A stretch of DNA of 64,000 nucleotides from the NCBI RefSeq assembly GCF_003122365.1, contig NZ_CP029254.1, positions 6,822,001-6,886,000 of the forward strand, in the 5' to 3' direction. The stretch is from Streptomyces spongiicola. Its GTDB lineage: Bacteria; Actinomycetota; Actinomycetes; Streptomycetales; Streptomycetaceae. Both the position numbers and the translations under genes were made by a program. Position 1 is the stretch's first letter. Each line of letters opens with the position of its first letter. Shown here one piece after another: positions 30,570 through 39,790 of the stretch. The notes below the pieces were generated by a model. It did not search any database. It was not told the DNA's origin and saw only the letters and a list, made by a program, of their open reading frames with translations.

Positions 30570-32225
30570 TCAGGAGGGGCAGCCGGAATCGGCGATCACG
30601 AAGTAGCCGGGGGAGGTCTCCTGGAGGGTGCGGGTGACATGGACGTTGTAGAGACCCATGTTCTGACCGGAGCCGTTGGCGTATACCGTGCCCTGGACCT
30701 GGTGGGCACGGCCCGCCGCCACATGGTTGTACGTGTTGTCGGTGTGGCAGGCGTTCGGTGTCCCCGTCGTCGTCGCCTGCACCGCTGCCGAGTGCGCACC
30801 GGCGGCACCGGAGCCGTCCACGGCCGAGACCGTGTATGCGTAGGTGGTACCGGGGGAGAGGCCCGAGTCGGTGAACGAGGTCGACGGTGATGTGCCGGCC
30901 ACGGCCCCGTCGCGGAGGACCCGGTAGGACGCCGCACCCTCGACGGCGCCCCACGTCAGGGAGACCGACGAGTCCCCGACCGAGGTGACCGCCGGAGCGG
31001 ACGGCGCGGGAAGCGTGCCTCCGCCGTCCGGAGTGCCGAGTCCCCAGGTGCGGCCGATCCAGTAGGAGCCGCAGATGTTCGCGTCCAGCGCATACGGGCC
31101 TGCGGTCCCGCACTGGGATTCCCCGCTGCCCGGGTCGACGGGCTGCCCGTGTCCCATGCCGGTCAGGCTGTACGACTCCACCACGGCCCGGCCGCCGCTG
31201 TCCCGGTACACCTTGTGCGGATGGCCCGCCACCGTGTCCTCGTCGTCCGCGACCGCGTCGGTCCGGTGCACGTCGGTCCACTGCTCGACGAGCTCGGTCA
31301 TGTTCACGGGAGCCACGGTGCCGTCGGCGGTGCCGTGCCACACCGCCATCACCGGATAGGGACCGGGATAGGACGGGTACGCCGCCCGGACCCTGTCGCC
31401 CCACTGCCGTGCGCCGAGGTCGGATCCCGGGCTCATACAGCCGAACGCAGCGGCGAGGGTGCGGGCGCAGTCGAAGGGGACGCCGGCGACGACCGCCGCC
31501 CCGGCGAAGACGTCCGGGTACGAGGCGGCCATGGCCGCGGTCATCGCGCCACCGGCCGACAGCCCCGTCACATACACCCGGGAGCGGTCCGTGCCGTGGT
31601 CGGCGGCCATCCGGTCGACCATCTGCCTCACGGACAGGGCTTCGCCCTGTCCGCGTGAGGCGTCGGTCCGCTGGAACCAGTTGAAGCAGGAGCCGGCGTT
31701 GTTGGCGGACCGCTGCTGTGGCAGCACGAGTGCGAAGCCCCATGCGTCGGCCCATCGCGTCCAGCCCGTCTCGTCGTCGTACGCGGCGGCCGACTGGGTG
31801 CAGCCGTGCAGCGCGACCACGAGCGGTCGGCCGCCGGGCAGCCCGTCGGGTACGTAGCGGAACATCCGCAGACCGCCTGGGTTGGAGCCGAAGCCGGTCA
31901 CCTCCGTCAGGCTCGCGGCCTGCGCCGGGGCGGGGAGCAGGCCGAAGAGGAGGGCGAGAAGTGGCAGCAGCAGGCCCCGGGCTACCCGGGGGACCGGACG
32001 GAGCGGACGGAGCGGACGGGCCGACGGGGCCGGAAGGGCCGGATGCGGCGGACGGGGTGGACGGGGTGGACGGGGTGGACGGATCGGCTGGGCCGGACGG
32101 GCCGGACGGGCCGGACGGGGTGAACGGGCGGGAAGGGCGGGAAGGGCGGGAAGGGCGGGAAGGGCGGGACCCCCGCGGGCGGGCCGGAGCCGGACCTTGG
32201 GGGAGCCTGCGGGATGCGGATCCAT
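30570..32225 (-). CDS. Secreted PHB-depolymerase-family esterase with FN3 domain
   Basis: Extracellular esterase of 551 residues, family of type 1 short-chain PHA depolymerases and feruloyl/acetylxylan esterases. The catalytic domain (about 110-405) has RPLVVALHGCTQSAAAYDDE (oxyanion region), the lipase box GLSAG with Ser223, and a late His in the SLTGMGHGQPVDP segment. A fibronectin type III domain (about 415-490) and a small C-terminal domain with CHTDNTYNHVAAGRAH follow. The ATG at 32225 has GGAGG eight bases upstream. About 80 residues of PALPALPAL/RPPRPP repeats precede the true signal peptide (VARGLLLPLLALLFGLLPAP then AQA), which is odd for export and matches a DNA repeat. Confidence 0.88.
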   Translation of the reverse strand: MDPHPAGSPKVRLRPARGGPALPALPALPALPARSPRPARPARPAQPIRPPRPPRPPRPPHPALPAPSARPLRPLRPVPRVARGLLLPLLALLFGLLPAPAQAASLTEVTGFGSNPGGLRMFRYVPDGLPGGRPLVVALHGCTQSAAAYDDETGWTRWADAWGFALVLPQQRSANNAGSCFNWFQRTDASRGQGEALSVRQMVDRMAADHGTDRSRVYVTGLSAGGAMTAAMAASYPDVFAGAAVVAGVPFDCARTLAAAFGCMSPGSDLGARQWGDRVRAAYPSYPGPYPVMAVWHGTADGTVAPVNMTELVEQWTDVHRTDAVADDEDTVAGHPHKVYRDSGGRAVVESYSLTGMGHGQPVDPGSGESQCGTAGPYALDANICGSYWIGRTWGLGTPDGGGTLPAPSAPAVTSVGDSSVSLTWGAVEGAASYRVLRDGAVAGTSPSTSFTDSGLSPGTTYAYTVSAVDGSGAAGAHSAAVQATTTGTPNACHTDNTYNHVAAGRAHQVQGTVYANGSGQNMGLYNVHVTRTLQETSPGYFVIADSGCPS

Positions 32226-32588
32226 GGCGATGCCTCCGTCGTTCGGCCGGACCGGAGCGGCGGCCGCGTCTCGGCGGCCGGGTACGGGAACCGGGTGCCG
32301 TGGTGCGACGCCCGGGCTGCGCGGAACGTACGACCGGGGAAACGGGCGGGTAATGGCGGCGCGCCCCACCCCGCGACGTCCCGCGATGTGAGCCGTCACC
32401 GTTGCCGCGGACGCCCTGACCGGCGCCCTGATCCGCGTACCGCAACCGGGCCGCGCCTCCGCTCACCCGTCGACACCGTGTTCGAGTCCAGTGGAGGGGA
32501 TGGCAGCATGGCACCTCGCCGCGTGTGCCGGGCGACCGGCCGGTGCCGCGGTATGTACATCAGTCCGCAAGACCAGAGGGGATGGGCC
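32226..32588. other. Divergent intergenic region
   Basis: About 360 bases between the esterase and antiporter-regulator starts. It must carry promoters for both, but no convincing -35/-10 element or operator was identified, and no gene is supported. Confidence 0.35.
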
Positions 32589-33074
32589 GTGCCTGCCTCA
32601 CGGATGAGCACCACGCCGCTGCCCGGCATCGGTGTCCAGTACGACCTCAGCACACGTGAACACCGCCATCTGTCGGTGATCGCCCACCGGGACGGCACCA
32701 GGACGGTGAACGTCTACCGTGCCGACGACCCCGACGCCTGCGCCCAGTCCCTCCATCTCTCACCGACGGAGACGGCGTCGCTCATCGACGCGCTGATGCC
32801 GGACCACCACAGCCCCAATGTGCTCCACACCACAGACCTCGGCCTGGTCGCCGAGCGCATCGAGCTGTCCGCGCACTCGCACTGGAACGGCCGGGTACTC
32901 GGGGACATGCGGATGCGGACCGACACGGGTGCGTCCGTGGTCGCCGTGCTGCGCAGGGCGGAGGCGATCCCGTCGCCGACGCCCGACTTCCGGCTCGCCG
33001 GCGGCGACACGCTCATCGTCATCGGCACCCGTGAGGGCGTCGAGGCGGCGGCGGCGATTCTCGGACGGGAGTGA
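32589..33074 (+). CDS. K+/H+ antiporter regulatory subunit (KhtT-like, TrkA_C)
   Basis: Cytoplasmic regulatory subunit of 161 residues. It starts near STTPLPGIGVQYDLSTREHR and ends with an RCK/TrkA_C domain (about 85-160: VAERIELSAHSHWNGRVLGD, SVVAVLRRAEAIPSPTPDF, AGGDTLIVIGTREGVEAAAA), the fold that binds nucleotide ligands in KhtT. I chose GTG at 32589 because AGAGGGG lies about seven bases upstream; the ATG at 32604 is the alternative. The stop overlaps the antiporter start by four bases, typical of the khtT-khtU pair. Confidence 0.9.
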   Translation: MPASRMSTTPLPGIGVQYDLSTREHRHLSVIAHRDGTRTVNVYRADDPDACAQSLHLSPTETASLIDALMPDHHSPNVLHTTDLGLVAERIELSAHSHWNGRVLGDMRMRTDTGASVVAVLRRAEAIPSPTPDFRLAGGDTLIVIGTREGVEAAAAILGRE

Positions 33075-34447
33075 CCCGCGTGCACTCCGCCCTCTTCCTG
33101 ATCGAGTTCGGTGCGATCATCCTCGGCCTCGGCCTCCTGGGCCGTGTCGCCGGCCGTTTCCGGTTCTCCCCGATCCCGCTGTATCTGCTCGCCGGTCTGG
33201 CCTTCGGCGAGGGCGGGCTCCTGCCGCTCGGTGCGAGCGAGGAGTTCGTCGCGATCGGCGCCGAGATCGGCGTCATCCTGCTGCTGCTGATGCTGGGCCT
33301 GGAGTACACGGCCAGTGATCTGGTGTCCAACCTCAAGACCCAGTACCCGGCCGGTCTGGTCGACTTCGTCCTCAACGCCGTGCCCGGTGCCGTCGTGGCG
33401 CTGCTGCTCGGATGGGGGCCGGTGGCGGCGGTGGTCCTGGCCGGTGTGACCTGGATCTCGTCCTCCGGGGTCATCGCCAAGGTGATGGGCGACCTCGGGC
33501 GGATCGGCAACCGCGAGACGCCGGTGATCCTGAGCATCCTCGTCCTCGAGGACCTGGCGATGGCGGTCTATCTGCCGATCGTCACGGCCCTGCTGGCGGG
33601 GGTGGGCCTCGCCGCGGGCAGCATCACGCTCGCGATCGCCCTGGGCGTGGCCGGAGCGGTGCTCTTCGTGGCCCTGCGCTACGGCAGGGTCATCTCGCGC
33701 TTCGTCTCCAGCGACGACCCGGAGAAGCTGCTGCTGGTCGTTCTGGGGCTGACGCTGCTGGTCGCGGGCATCGCCCAGCAGTTGCAGGTCTCCGCCGCGG
33801 TCGGCGCGTTCCTCGTGGGCATCGCCCTTTCCGGCGAGGTGGCCGAGGGCGCCCACACGCTGCTGAGTCCGCTGCGGGATCTGTTCGCGGCCGTCTTCTT
33901 CGTCTTCTTCGGACTGCACACCGATCCGGCCAGCATCCCCCCGGTCATCCTGCCGGCGTTCGCCCTGGCCGTCGTCACGGCCTGCACCAAGGTCGCGACG
34001 GGCTACTGGGCCGCCAGACGGGCCGGGGTCGGTGTCAAGGGGCGCTGGCGCGCCGGCGGCACACTGGTGGCCCGCGGCGAGTTCTCGATCGTCATCGCCG
34101 GCCTGGCCGTCACCGCCGGCATCCAACCGGCGCTGGGCCCGCTCGCCACCGCGTACGTCCTCATCCTCGTCGTCGTCGGCCCCCTCACCGCCCGCTACAC
34201 CGAACCCCTCGCGACCCGCCTGACCCGCCTGACCCGCCTGACCCGCCGCACCGGGCTCGGCACACCGACGGGGGCCGCACCGGGGGTGCCGCGGACCCCG
34301 GAACCTGCCGTGAACGGTCCGTCCGGCGGCCCCGCGACGGCCCGCGACACGGTGCCGGACGGGGCGGCGCTGCGGGACGCGGCGGAGGCACCGGACTCGC
34401 TGCCGGACCATGACCCGATGGACCGGGGCGCGGTGGACCGCGCCTGA
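33071..34447 (+). CDS. CPA2-family cation:proton antiporter (KhtU-like)
   Basis: Membrane antiporter of 458 residues with about 12 hydrophobic segments over residues 5-385. Typical CPA2 features are RFRFSPIPLYLLAGLAFGEG, the transport-core segment SILVLEDLAMAVYLPI with its conserved acidic residue, and KLLLVVLGLTLLVAGIAQQL. It should export K+ (or Na+/NH4+) against protons under control of the preceding TrkA_C protein. The C-terminal 75 residues are low complexity with an LTRLTRLTR repeat from short DNA repeats. The start is GTG in GTGA. Confidence 0.92.
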   Translation: MTRVHSALFLIEFGAIILGLGLLGRVAGRFRFSPIPLYLLAGLAFGEGGLLPLGASEEFVAIGAEIGVILLLLMLGLEYTASDLVSNLKTQYPAGLVDFVLNAVPGAVVALLLGWGPVAAVVLAGVTWISSSGVIAKVMGDLGRIGNRETPVILSILVLEDLAMAVYLPIVTALLAGVGLAAGSITLAIALGVAGAVLFVALRYGRVISRFVSSDDPEKLLLVVLGLTLLVAGIAQQLQVSAAVGAFLVGIALSGEVAEGAHTLLSPLRDLFAAVFFVFFGLHTDPASIPPVILPAFALAVVTACTKVATGYWAARRAGVGVKGRWRAGGTLVARGEFSIVIAGLAVTAGIQPALGPLATAYVLILVVVGPLTARYTEPLATRLTRLTRLTRRTGLGTPTGAAPGVPRTPEPAVNGPSGGPATARDTVPDGAALRDAAEAPDSLPDHDPMDRGAVDRA

Positions 34448-34956
34448 GAGGCCCGCGGCCCGCGGCCCGCGGAGACCCCGGCGGCCCCCGCCGGACGCAG
34501 GGGCCACCGGGGCCGCGGGAACCGCTGCCGCGGGGCCGGCCGGGGGCCCGAGAGCGCTGCCGCGGGGCCGGCGGGGGTGCCGTGCCCGTACCGCTCGGGT
34601 TCCGTACGCGTACCGCTCCGGTTCCGTACGCGTACCGCTCGGGTTCCGTACGCGTACCGCTCCGGTTCCGTACGCGTACCGCTCGGGTTCCGTACGCGTA
34701 CCGCTCGGGTTCCGTACGCGTACCGCTCGGGTTCCGTACGCGTAGCGCTCCGGTTCCGTACGCGTACCGCTCGGGTTCCGTACGCGTAGCGCTCGATCGC
34801 GGACCCGGCGCCGGCCGGGGTCACCGTTCCGGCATGGGCCCGGCAGGCGGAAGCGCCGCGCCGGGCCCATGCCGGGCCCCCGGGAGCCGCAGGCCGGGAC
34901 CGGGACCGACCGGGACCGGGCGCGGGGCGGGGTGGCCGGGCGCCCGGGCGCGCGGG
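34448..34956. other. Convergent intergenic region with 22-bp palindromic repeat array
   Basis: About 510 bases between the antiporter and MscS stops. It begins with GCCCGCGGCCCGCGGCCCGCGG (three units), then the array at 34599-34796. No gene is supported. Confidence 0.6.
34599..34796. repeat. Nine 22-bp repeats, each with GTACGCGTAC palindrome
   Basis: Units start at 34599, 34621, 34643, 34665, 34687, 34709, 34731, 34753 and 34775. Each contains TTCCGTACGCGTACCGCTC with G/C variation at the end. Seven carry the perfect 10-bp palindrome GTACGCGTAC; units seven and nine have GTACGCGTAG. The period is close to two helical turns. Confidence 0.95.
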
Positions 34957-36087
34957 TCACACCGGCGGCGTCGGGTTCACCGGCGTGGTCATCGCGTCAG
35001 TGGCGACGCGCGGACCGGGGATCGGGATCTCGGGCTGCGGGATCTCGGGCTGTGTGACCTCGGTCTGGTGTACGGAGACGATGCGCCGGGGCGCGGGCAC
35101 ACTGATGCCCTCGGAGCGGTAGCGCCGGTGCAGCCGCTTGATGAACTCGTGCCTGATCCGGTACTGGTCGCTGAACTCGCCGACGCCGAGGATCACGGTG
35201 AACCCGATGCGGGAGTCGCCGAACGTGTGGAAGCGGATGAGGGGTTCATGGTCGGGCAGTCCCCCTTCCACATCGGCCATGACGCTCTTCACGACCTCGG
35301 TCGTGACCCGTTCGACATGGTCGAGGTCGCTGTCGTACCCGACCCCCACCTGGACGTTGAGTGACATGTGCTGTTCGGGACGGTGGTAGTTGGTCATGTT
35401 GGTGCCGGACAGCTTTATGTTGGGGATGATCACAAGGTTGTCCGAGAGGGTGCGCACGACGGTGTTGCGCCAGTTGATGTCGACGACGTACCCCTCCTCG
35501 CCGCTGCTGAGCTTGATGTAGTGGCCGGGCTGCACCGTGCGGGACGCGAGGATGTGGACGCCCGCGAAGAGATTGGCCAGGGTGTCCTGCAGGGCCAGCG
35601 CCACCGCCAGACCGCCCACGCCCAGCGCCGTGAGAAGTGGCGCTATGGAGACGCCCAGAGTCTCCAGCATGACCAGGAAGCCCATGGCCAGCACGACGAC
35701 GCGGGTGATGTTGACGAAGATCGTGGCCGAGCCGGCGACCCCCGACCTGGACTGCGCGAGGGCTCTCACCATTCCGGCCACGACCCGTCCGGCCGTGACC
35801 GTCGCCGCCAGGATCAGCACCGCGGTCAGGGTCATGGTGACGTTGCGCCCGACCCGGGCGGTGAGCGGAAGCGCCGAGGTGGCGATCGCCGCTCCCCCGG
35901 TCAGCGCGGCCCAGGGGACGATCGTCCGCAGGCCGTCGACGATGATGTCGTCGCCGCTCCACTTCGTCCTCCCGGCCCGTACTCCGAGCCATCTCAGGAT
36001 CACCCGGAGCAGCAGGGCTGCCGCCGTACCGGCCGCCAGCGCGATACCGGCGACGATCAGGTCGTGCAGTGTGAGGGCCCGGGTCAC
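34957..36087 (-). CDS. MscS-family mechanosensitive ion channel
   Basis: Small-conductance mechanosensitive channel of 376 residues that releases solutes on hypo-osmotic shock. Five or so N-terminal hydrophobic segments are followed by the pore helix and beta domain: LLTALGVGGLAVALALQDTL, then GHYIKLSSGEEGYVVDINWR (MscS_2) and the C-terminal domain with MSLNVQVGVGYDSDLDHVE. The tail has a VTQPEIPQPEIPIPGP repeat. The GTG at 36087 has GGGAGG six bases upstream and starts VTRALTLHDLIV; the ATG at 36171 would add 28 residues without homology. Lies tail-to-tail with the K+/H+ antiporter. Confidence 0.92.
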   Translation of the reverse strand: MTRALTLHDLIVAGIALAAGTAAALLLRVILRWLGVRAGRTKWSGDDIIVDGLRTIVPWAALTGGAAIATSALPLTARVGRNVTMTLTAVLILAATVTAGRVVAGMVRALAQSRSGVAGSATIFVNITRVVVLAMGFLVMLETLGVSIAPLLTALGVGGLAVALALQDTLANLFAGVHILASRTVQPGHYIKLSSGEEGYVVDINWRNTVVRTLSDNLVIIPNIKLSGTNMTNYHRPEQHMSLNVQVGVGYDSDLDHVERVTTEVVKSVMADVEGGLPDHEPLIRFHTFGDSRIGFTVILGVGEFSDQYRIRHEFIKRLHRRYRSEGISVPAPRRIVSVHQTEVTQPEIPQPEIPIPGPRVATDAMTTPVNPTPPV

Positions 36088-36913
36088 CGCGTACCTCCCG
36101 GGGTGGGAGAGGGGGTGCGGACGGGTGCGCCCGCAGGTCTGAAGCGGATGTGAAGTGTCGTCACGAGCCACCTGTGAGTGTCGGGGAATGCCGCTGTATG
36201 CCGCGCCGGGCCGTTCGGATCCGTCGGGCGCGATGCTTCATCCTGCCGTATCTGTCGCACCGTCATATAATCAGGCCCCGGTGTGCCGCCCCAGCCCGCA
36301 GAGCAGCCCATGAGCGTGCCGCGGCCCGGCCCGTGGCGTCGATCCCGGCCCGGCCCGCTCGGCCCGGTCTGCTGCTTCGGTCAGTACTTCGGTCAGTACT
36401 TCGGTCAGTACTTCGGTCAGGCCTTTGGCCAGGCCTTCGGGTGGTACCCCGGCGGGCCGGGCGGTGCCATGCCGGGCAGCCGTCTCTCCGGTGGCGGGGT
36501 GTTCCTGCTGCCCGACCGGCCCACCGGGCCGCGCGCGAGGGCGGTGCGCGGCGGGCGGTGCGCGGCGATCGACGCCGGGTATGTCCGCGAACACCCGAGG
36601 TGACGGCGCATGCCGGACGTGCCGCCCCCGGTGTGATGCCGGACATAGGAGGTGGGTCACGTCCTAAGCCCGGTAGTGGCGAAGAGCGCCGGGCGCCCCC
36701 TGGACGGCGACCCCCTGCCGAGAAAACGGACATTTCTCCGTAAGGCGGTAGTACGTCACATCTTTGCGTCGTGGTGGGGAGGCCCTCCACGATGACTGGC
36801 GTCCCGGGGAGTGAGTGCCGGGCCGAGCGGGCCGCCATCCCGCGCCGACCGCTCGGCTCCGCCGAACCGTCCGTCGGTTCCTCCCCACGCAGTCCATCAC
36901 CGGAGTCCCCCGC
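36088..36913. other. Long leader/intergenic region upstream of the transglycosylase
   Basis: About 830 bases with no credible gene. It contains four TTCGGTCAGTAC units (about 36376-36420), an isolated TATAAT at 36266-36271, and a hairpin GAACCG-TCCGT-CGGTTC (about 36867-36884) just before the transglycosylase start. Streptomyces cell-wall hydrolase genes often have long regulated leaders. I could not match this one to a known riboswitch. Confidence 0.4.
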
Positions 36914-37450
36914 ATGACCGTTCGCACGCAGTCCACCGCCGGCCGCATCGCCCGCCTCCGCAAGCTCTCCGTCGCCGGCATCGCCACCGCCGCTGCCGCG
37001 GCGGCGGCCCTCACGCTGGCCCCGTCGCCGGCGCACGCCGCCGAACAGGGTTCGGCCGCCGTCGGGGCCGTCGGGGCTGCGGCGGCCGAGGCTCCGGCGA
37101 AGAAGGCGAAACAGGACCAGAAGCAGTACAAGAACAATCTCGACGGGTGGATCCGTGAGGCCCTGGACGTCATGAAGTCCGAAGGCATCCCGGGCAGTTA
37201 CGAGGGCCTGCACCGCAACATCATGCGCGAGTCCGGCGGCAACCCGAACGCGCAGAACAACTGGGACGTCAACGCCAGGAACGGCATCCCGTCCAAGGGC
37301 CTGCTCCAGGTCATCCAGCCCACCTTCGACGCCTACCACGTCAACGGCACCGAGCGCGATGTGACGGACCCGGTCGCCAACCTCACCGCCGCCGCCAACT
37401 ACGCCGCCGACCGCTACGGCTCCATCGACAACGTCGACTCCGCATACTGA
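36914..37450 (+). CDS. Secreted SLT-domain lytic transglycosylase
   Basis: Exported peptidoglycan lytic enzyme of 178 residues. A Sec-type signal peptide is visible (basic MTVRTQSTAGRIARLRKL, then hydrophobic VAGIATAAAAAAALTLAP, cleavage near AHA at about 42). The SLT-like domain begins near LDGWIREALDVM and has the catalytic Glu in NIMRESGGNPNAQN, followed by GLLQVIQPTF. The ATG at 36914 is chosen because it starts the signal peptide. No LysM or other wall-binding domain is present. Confidence 0.92.
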   Translation: MTVRTQSTAGRIARLRKLSVAGIATAAAAAAALTLAPSPAHAAEQGSAAVGAVGAAAAEAPAKKAKQDQKQYKNNLDGWIREALDVMKSEGIPGSYEGLHRNIMRESGGNPNAQNNWDVNARNGIPSKGLLQVIQPTFDAYHVNGTERDVTDPVANLTAAANYAADRYGSIDNVDSAY

Positions 37451-39199
37451 GCCGCGTCCCGTCCGCCGCACACCTTCCCTGAGCGCCTCGCGTCCGGGTC
37501 CGCGGCCATGAGCCTCGCGTCCGGGTCCGCGGCCCTCGCCCCGGGCCCCGCCGGGCCCGGCGGCCTGCCGCGGGCCCTCCACGGCGAGTCCACGCCTCTG
37601 TTCCGCGCCGCCGCTTCGGGTGCCGAACGGCAGCTCGAACCGGTAGGCGTCGATCTGCGCTGTTCCCCGACGCCGCGTCGGGTGTCGGGTGGTTCCTGCG
37701 GTTCCGGCTCACCCCGTCCCCGCCGCCGGCCCGTGTCGCTCCGTTCGCTCGTGATATCCCTGCCCGTCCGTGCCGTTTCCGCTCGTTTCCGCTCGTTCCC
37801 GCTCGCTCCCGTGCGTTCGTTCGCCGGCCCCCTCGCCGCTCGTCCCCCCGAGGCGCGCCCCGGGGCGGCCGCACCCTTCCCGGTAACCGGCGGGGACCGC
37901 GGCCCCCGTCACCATCGACGTCCGGCAGGGCAGGGCACCGGCGGCGCCCGCGAGGTGCCGGCCAGCCTTCCGACGAGTACCGACTGGAGCGGTTCGCCGT
38001 ACATGTACGTCGGCGATCCGGCCCGCGCGAAACCGTGGCACGTCGCGGCGTACGACCCCTCGACGGGCCGTCTCACCGGACTGCGCTCCGGGACGGCCGT
38101 ACTCGCGGTGACCGTGACGGTGACGGTGGCGGTGAACGGGACGCGGGCCGAGTCCGGGTCAGCGTGACCGCCTCGTCTGACTCGTCTGCCCTGTTTGCTC
38201 CGATTGCCCCGCCTGGCTCCGCTACCTGGTCTGGCTTGCCCGCGTCCTCCGCCTGGTTCGCCCGGTCCGTTCATGGGCGTGCCCGGGTGGCGGCCCGGTG
38301 ACGAGACCGCAACGGCCCACCGCCTCGCGACACCGGGCGGGTCCGACTTCACCGGCCGGACGGGGCGGCGGGTGGGACGGATCCCGGCAGCGCGGGCGCG
38401 ACGTGGCGAGGCCCCGCCGTGCGGATGCGGGCGGGGTCTCGCGGCGGTGCGCAAGGGGGGAGGTGCACCGCGGATCCCCGGCGGACGGGTGCCGGGGATC
38501 CGCACAGTACGCGCCACTCTGGCGGAAAAGGAACCCTCGTGCACGGCTTCGCGCGCCTGGTGCCCGCACGGCTCGTGTAACGGCCCCCGGCCCCCGGCCC
38601 CCGGCGCCCGGCGCCCGGCGCCCGGCTCCCGGCTCCCGGCCTCCGGCTCCCGGCTCCCGCCCGCGTCCGGCGTCCACAGGTCCCCGTGTGCCATGGCCGT
38701 CAAGACCGTGCCCCGCGGAAGGGCTCCCGCCCCGGACATGGCCCGGGGCGGTGCACACCACGTGGTGGCGTGGTCGGGGGCCTACGGGAGCCTACGGGGG
38801 CCGTGGTCCACCGCCGGTCCCGTGTCCGTGTCCGTGCCCGGGTGCGGGTGCGGGTGCGGGTGTGGGTGCGGTTCGGGAGACCCGCTGCGGCGAGCCCGTC
38901 CCACGGCTTCCGCAGCGGAACCGCCCCGTCACCCCGAAGGGGGTGCATGCCCTGACCGGCAGTCAGCCCGGAGGGTGGTCGCCCTGACCGGTCGGCGCCC
39001 TGCCGAGCCGACCGGCCGGGCCCTGCGCGGGCGCCGCCGGTGCCATCGGGGATGCCGGTGACGGGAGGGACCCGCGGCGACGGCGGGGCTCCGCCCCCGC
39101 CGCCGTCCGCTCCCTTCGGGCGGCGTATGACCGCTCATGTCGTTGAGTAGGCTGCGCACGGTCGGGAACGGGACACGAGACGGAGCGGGAGGCGGAGAC
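37451..39199. other. 1.75-kb gene-poor region
   Basis: No intact gene is supported. Visible pieces are an Ig-like domain remnant (37900-38190), a CCCGG(C/T)-rich repeat block (38584-38665), GTGCGGGTGCGGGTGCGGGTG repeats near 38840-38868, and a strong GC hairpin at about 39079-39106 (GGCGGGGC-TCC-GCCCC) upstream of the PadR gene. Confidence 0.5.
37900..38190 (+). pseudogene. Remnant of an extracellular Ig-like (Big_2) domain
   Basis: In one frame the sequence reads TDWSGSPYMYVGDPARAKPW, then HVAAYDPSTGRLTGLRSGTA and VLAVTV, a pattern typical of bacterial Ig-like domains in secreted enzymes. Upstream VTIDVRQ and downstream RVSVTAS sit in other frames, so the piece is frameshifted at both ends. 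A GTGACG-type repeat expands VTVTVTVAV. The parent protein cannot be named. Confidence 0.4.
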
Positions 39200-39790
39200 A
39201 TGGCGCTGCGCCATGCGGTGCTCGCGGCCCTGCTGGACGGGGAGTCCAGCGGCTACCAGCTCGCCAAGGCCTTCGACCTCGGGGTGGCGAACTTCTGGCA
39301 CGCACTGCCGCAGCAGCTCTATCTGGAACTCGCGAAACTGGAGAGGGCCGGACTCGTCGAGGGCCGCCATGTGGTCCAGCGATCCCGTCCGCCGAAGCGG
39401 CTGTTCACCATCACCGCAGAAGGGCTGGGGGAGCTGGCGCGTTTCGCCGAGGCCGCGGCGAAACCGTCCTTCATCCGTGACGACCTCATGGTCAAGGTGC
39501 AGGCCGCGGACAGCGCGCCCGTCGGGCCGGTGGTCGAGCAACTCGACGAACGGGCCGCGATGGCCGCCGCCAAGACCGACATCTTCGAGCGCTTCCTGCG
39601 GCGGCTGCGCGGCGACCTCGACGAAGAGACCTTTCTCGCCACCGCGGACCGTGTCGGGCCCTATCTGACCTGTCTGCGGGGACTGCGCTTCGAGCAGGAG
39701 ACTGCCGACTGGTGCGCACGGACGGCCGCGGTCCTCCGCGCGCGGCAGGCCAGGCCCGCGGAGGGCGGCCCCCGGCGCCGGGACCTCTGA
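39200..39790 (+). CDS. PadR-family transcriptional regulator
   Basis: Winged-helix regulator of 196 residues. The N-terminal DNA-binding part reads RHAVLAALLDGESSGYQLAK, FWHALPQQLYLELAKLERAG and the wing PKRLFTITAEGLGELARFAE. The C terminus is the helical dimerisation domain (VVEQLDERAAMAAAKTDIFE onward). The ATG at 39200 has GGGAGGCGGAG just upstream. No clear target neighbour: the genes on both sides are far away. Confidence 0.93.
   Translation: MALRHAVLAALLDGESSGYQLAKAFDLGVANFWHALPQQLYLELAKLERAGLVEGRHVVQRSRPPKRLFTITAEGLGELARFAEAAAKPSFIRDDLMVKVQAADSAPVGPVVEQLDERAAMAAAKTDIFERFLRRLRGDLDEETFLATADRVGPYLTCLRGLRFEQETADWCARTAAVLRARQARPAEGGPRRRDL

Noticed and set aside
34599..34796. CRISPR array at the 22-bp repeats
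   Set aside because: The repeats are directly tandem with no spacers, so this is a tandem array.
36266..36271. Promoter at the perfect TATAAT
   Set aside because: No matching -35 hexamer and no credible gene directly downstream on the plus strand.
36660..36913. Cyclic di-AMP (ydaO-type) riboswitch before the transglycosylase
   Set aside because: Streptomyces wall-hydrolase genes often have one, but I could not align the conserved core to this leader. A covariance-model search (Rfam RF00379) would decide.
37508..38167. 219-residue secreted protein
   Set aside because: Only the last third resembles a known domain, the frame is broken on both sides, and the rest is low complexity.
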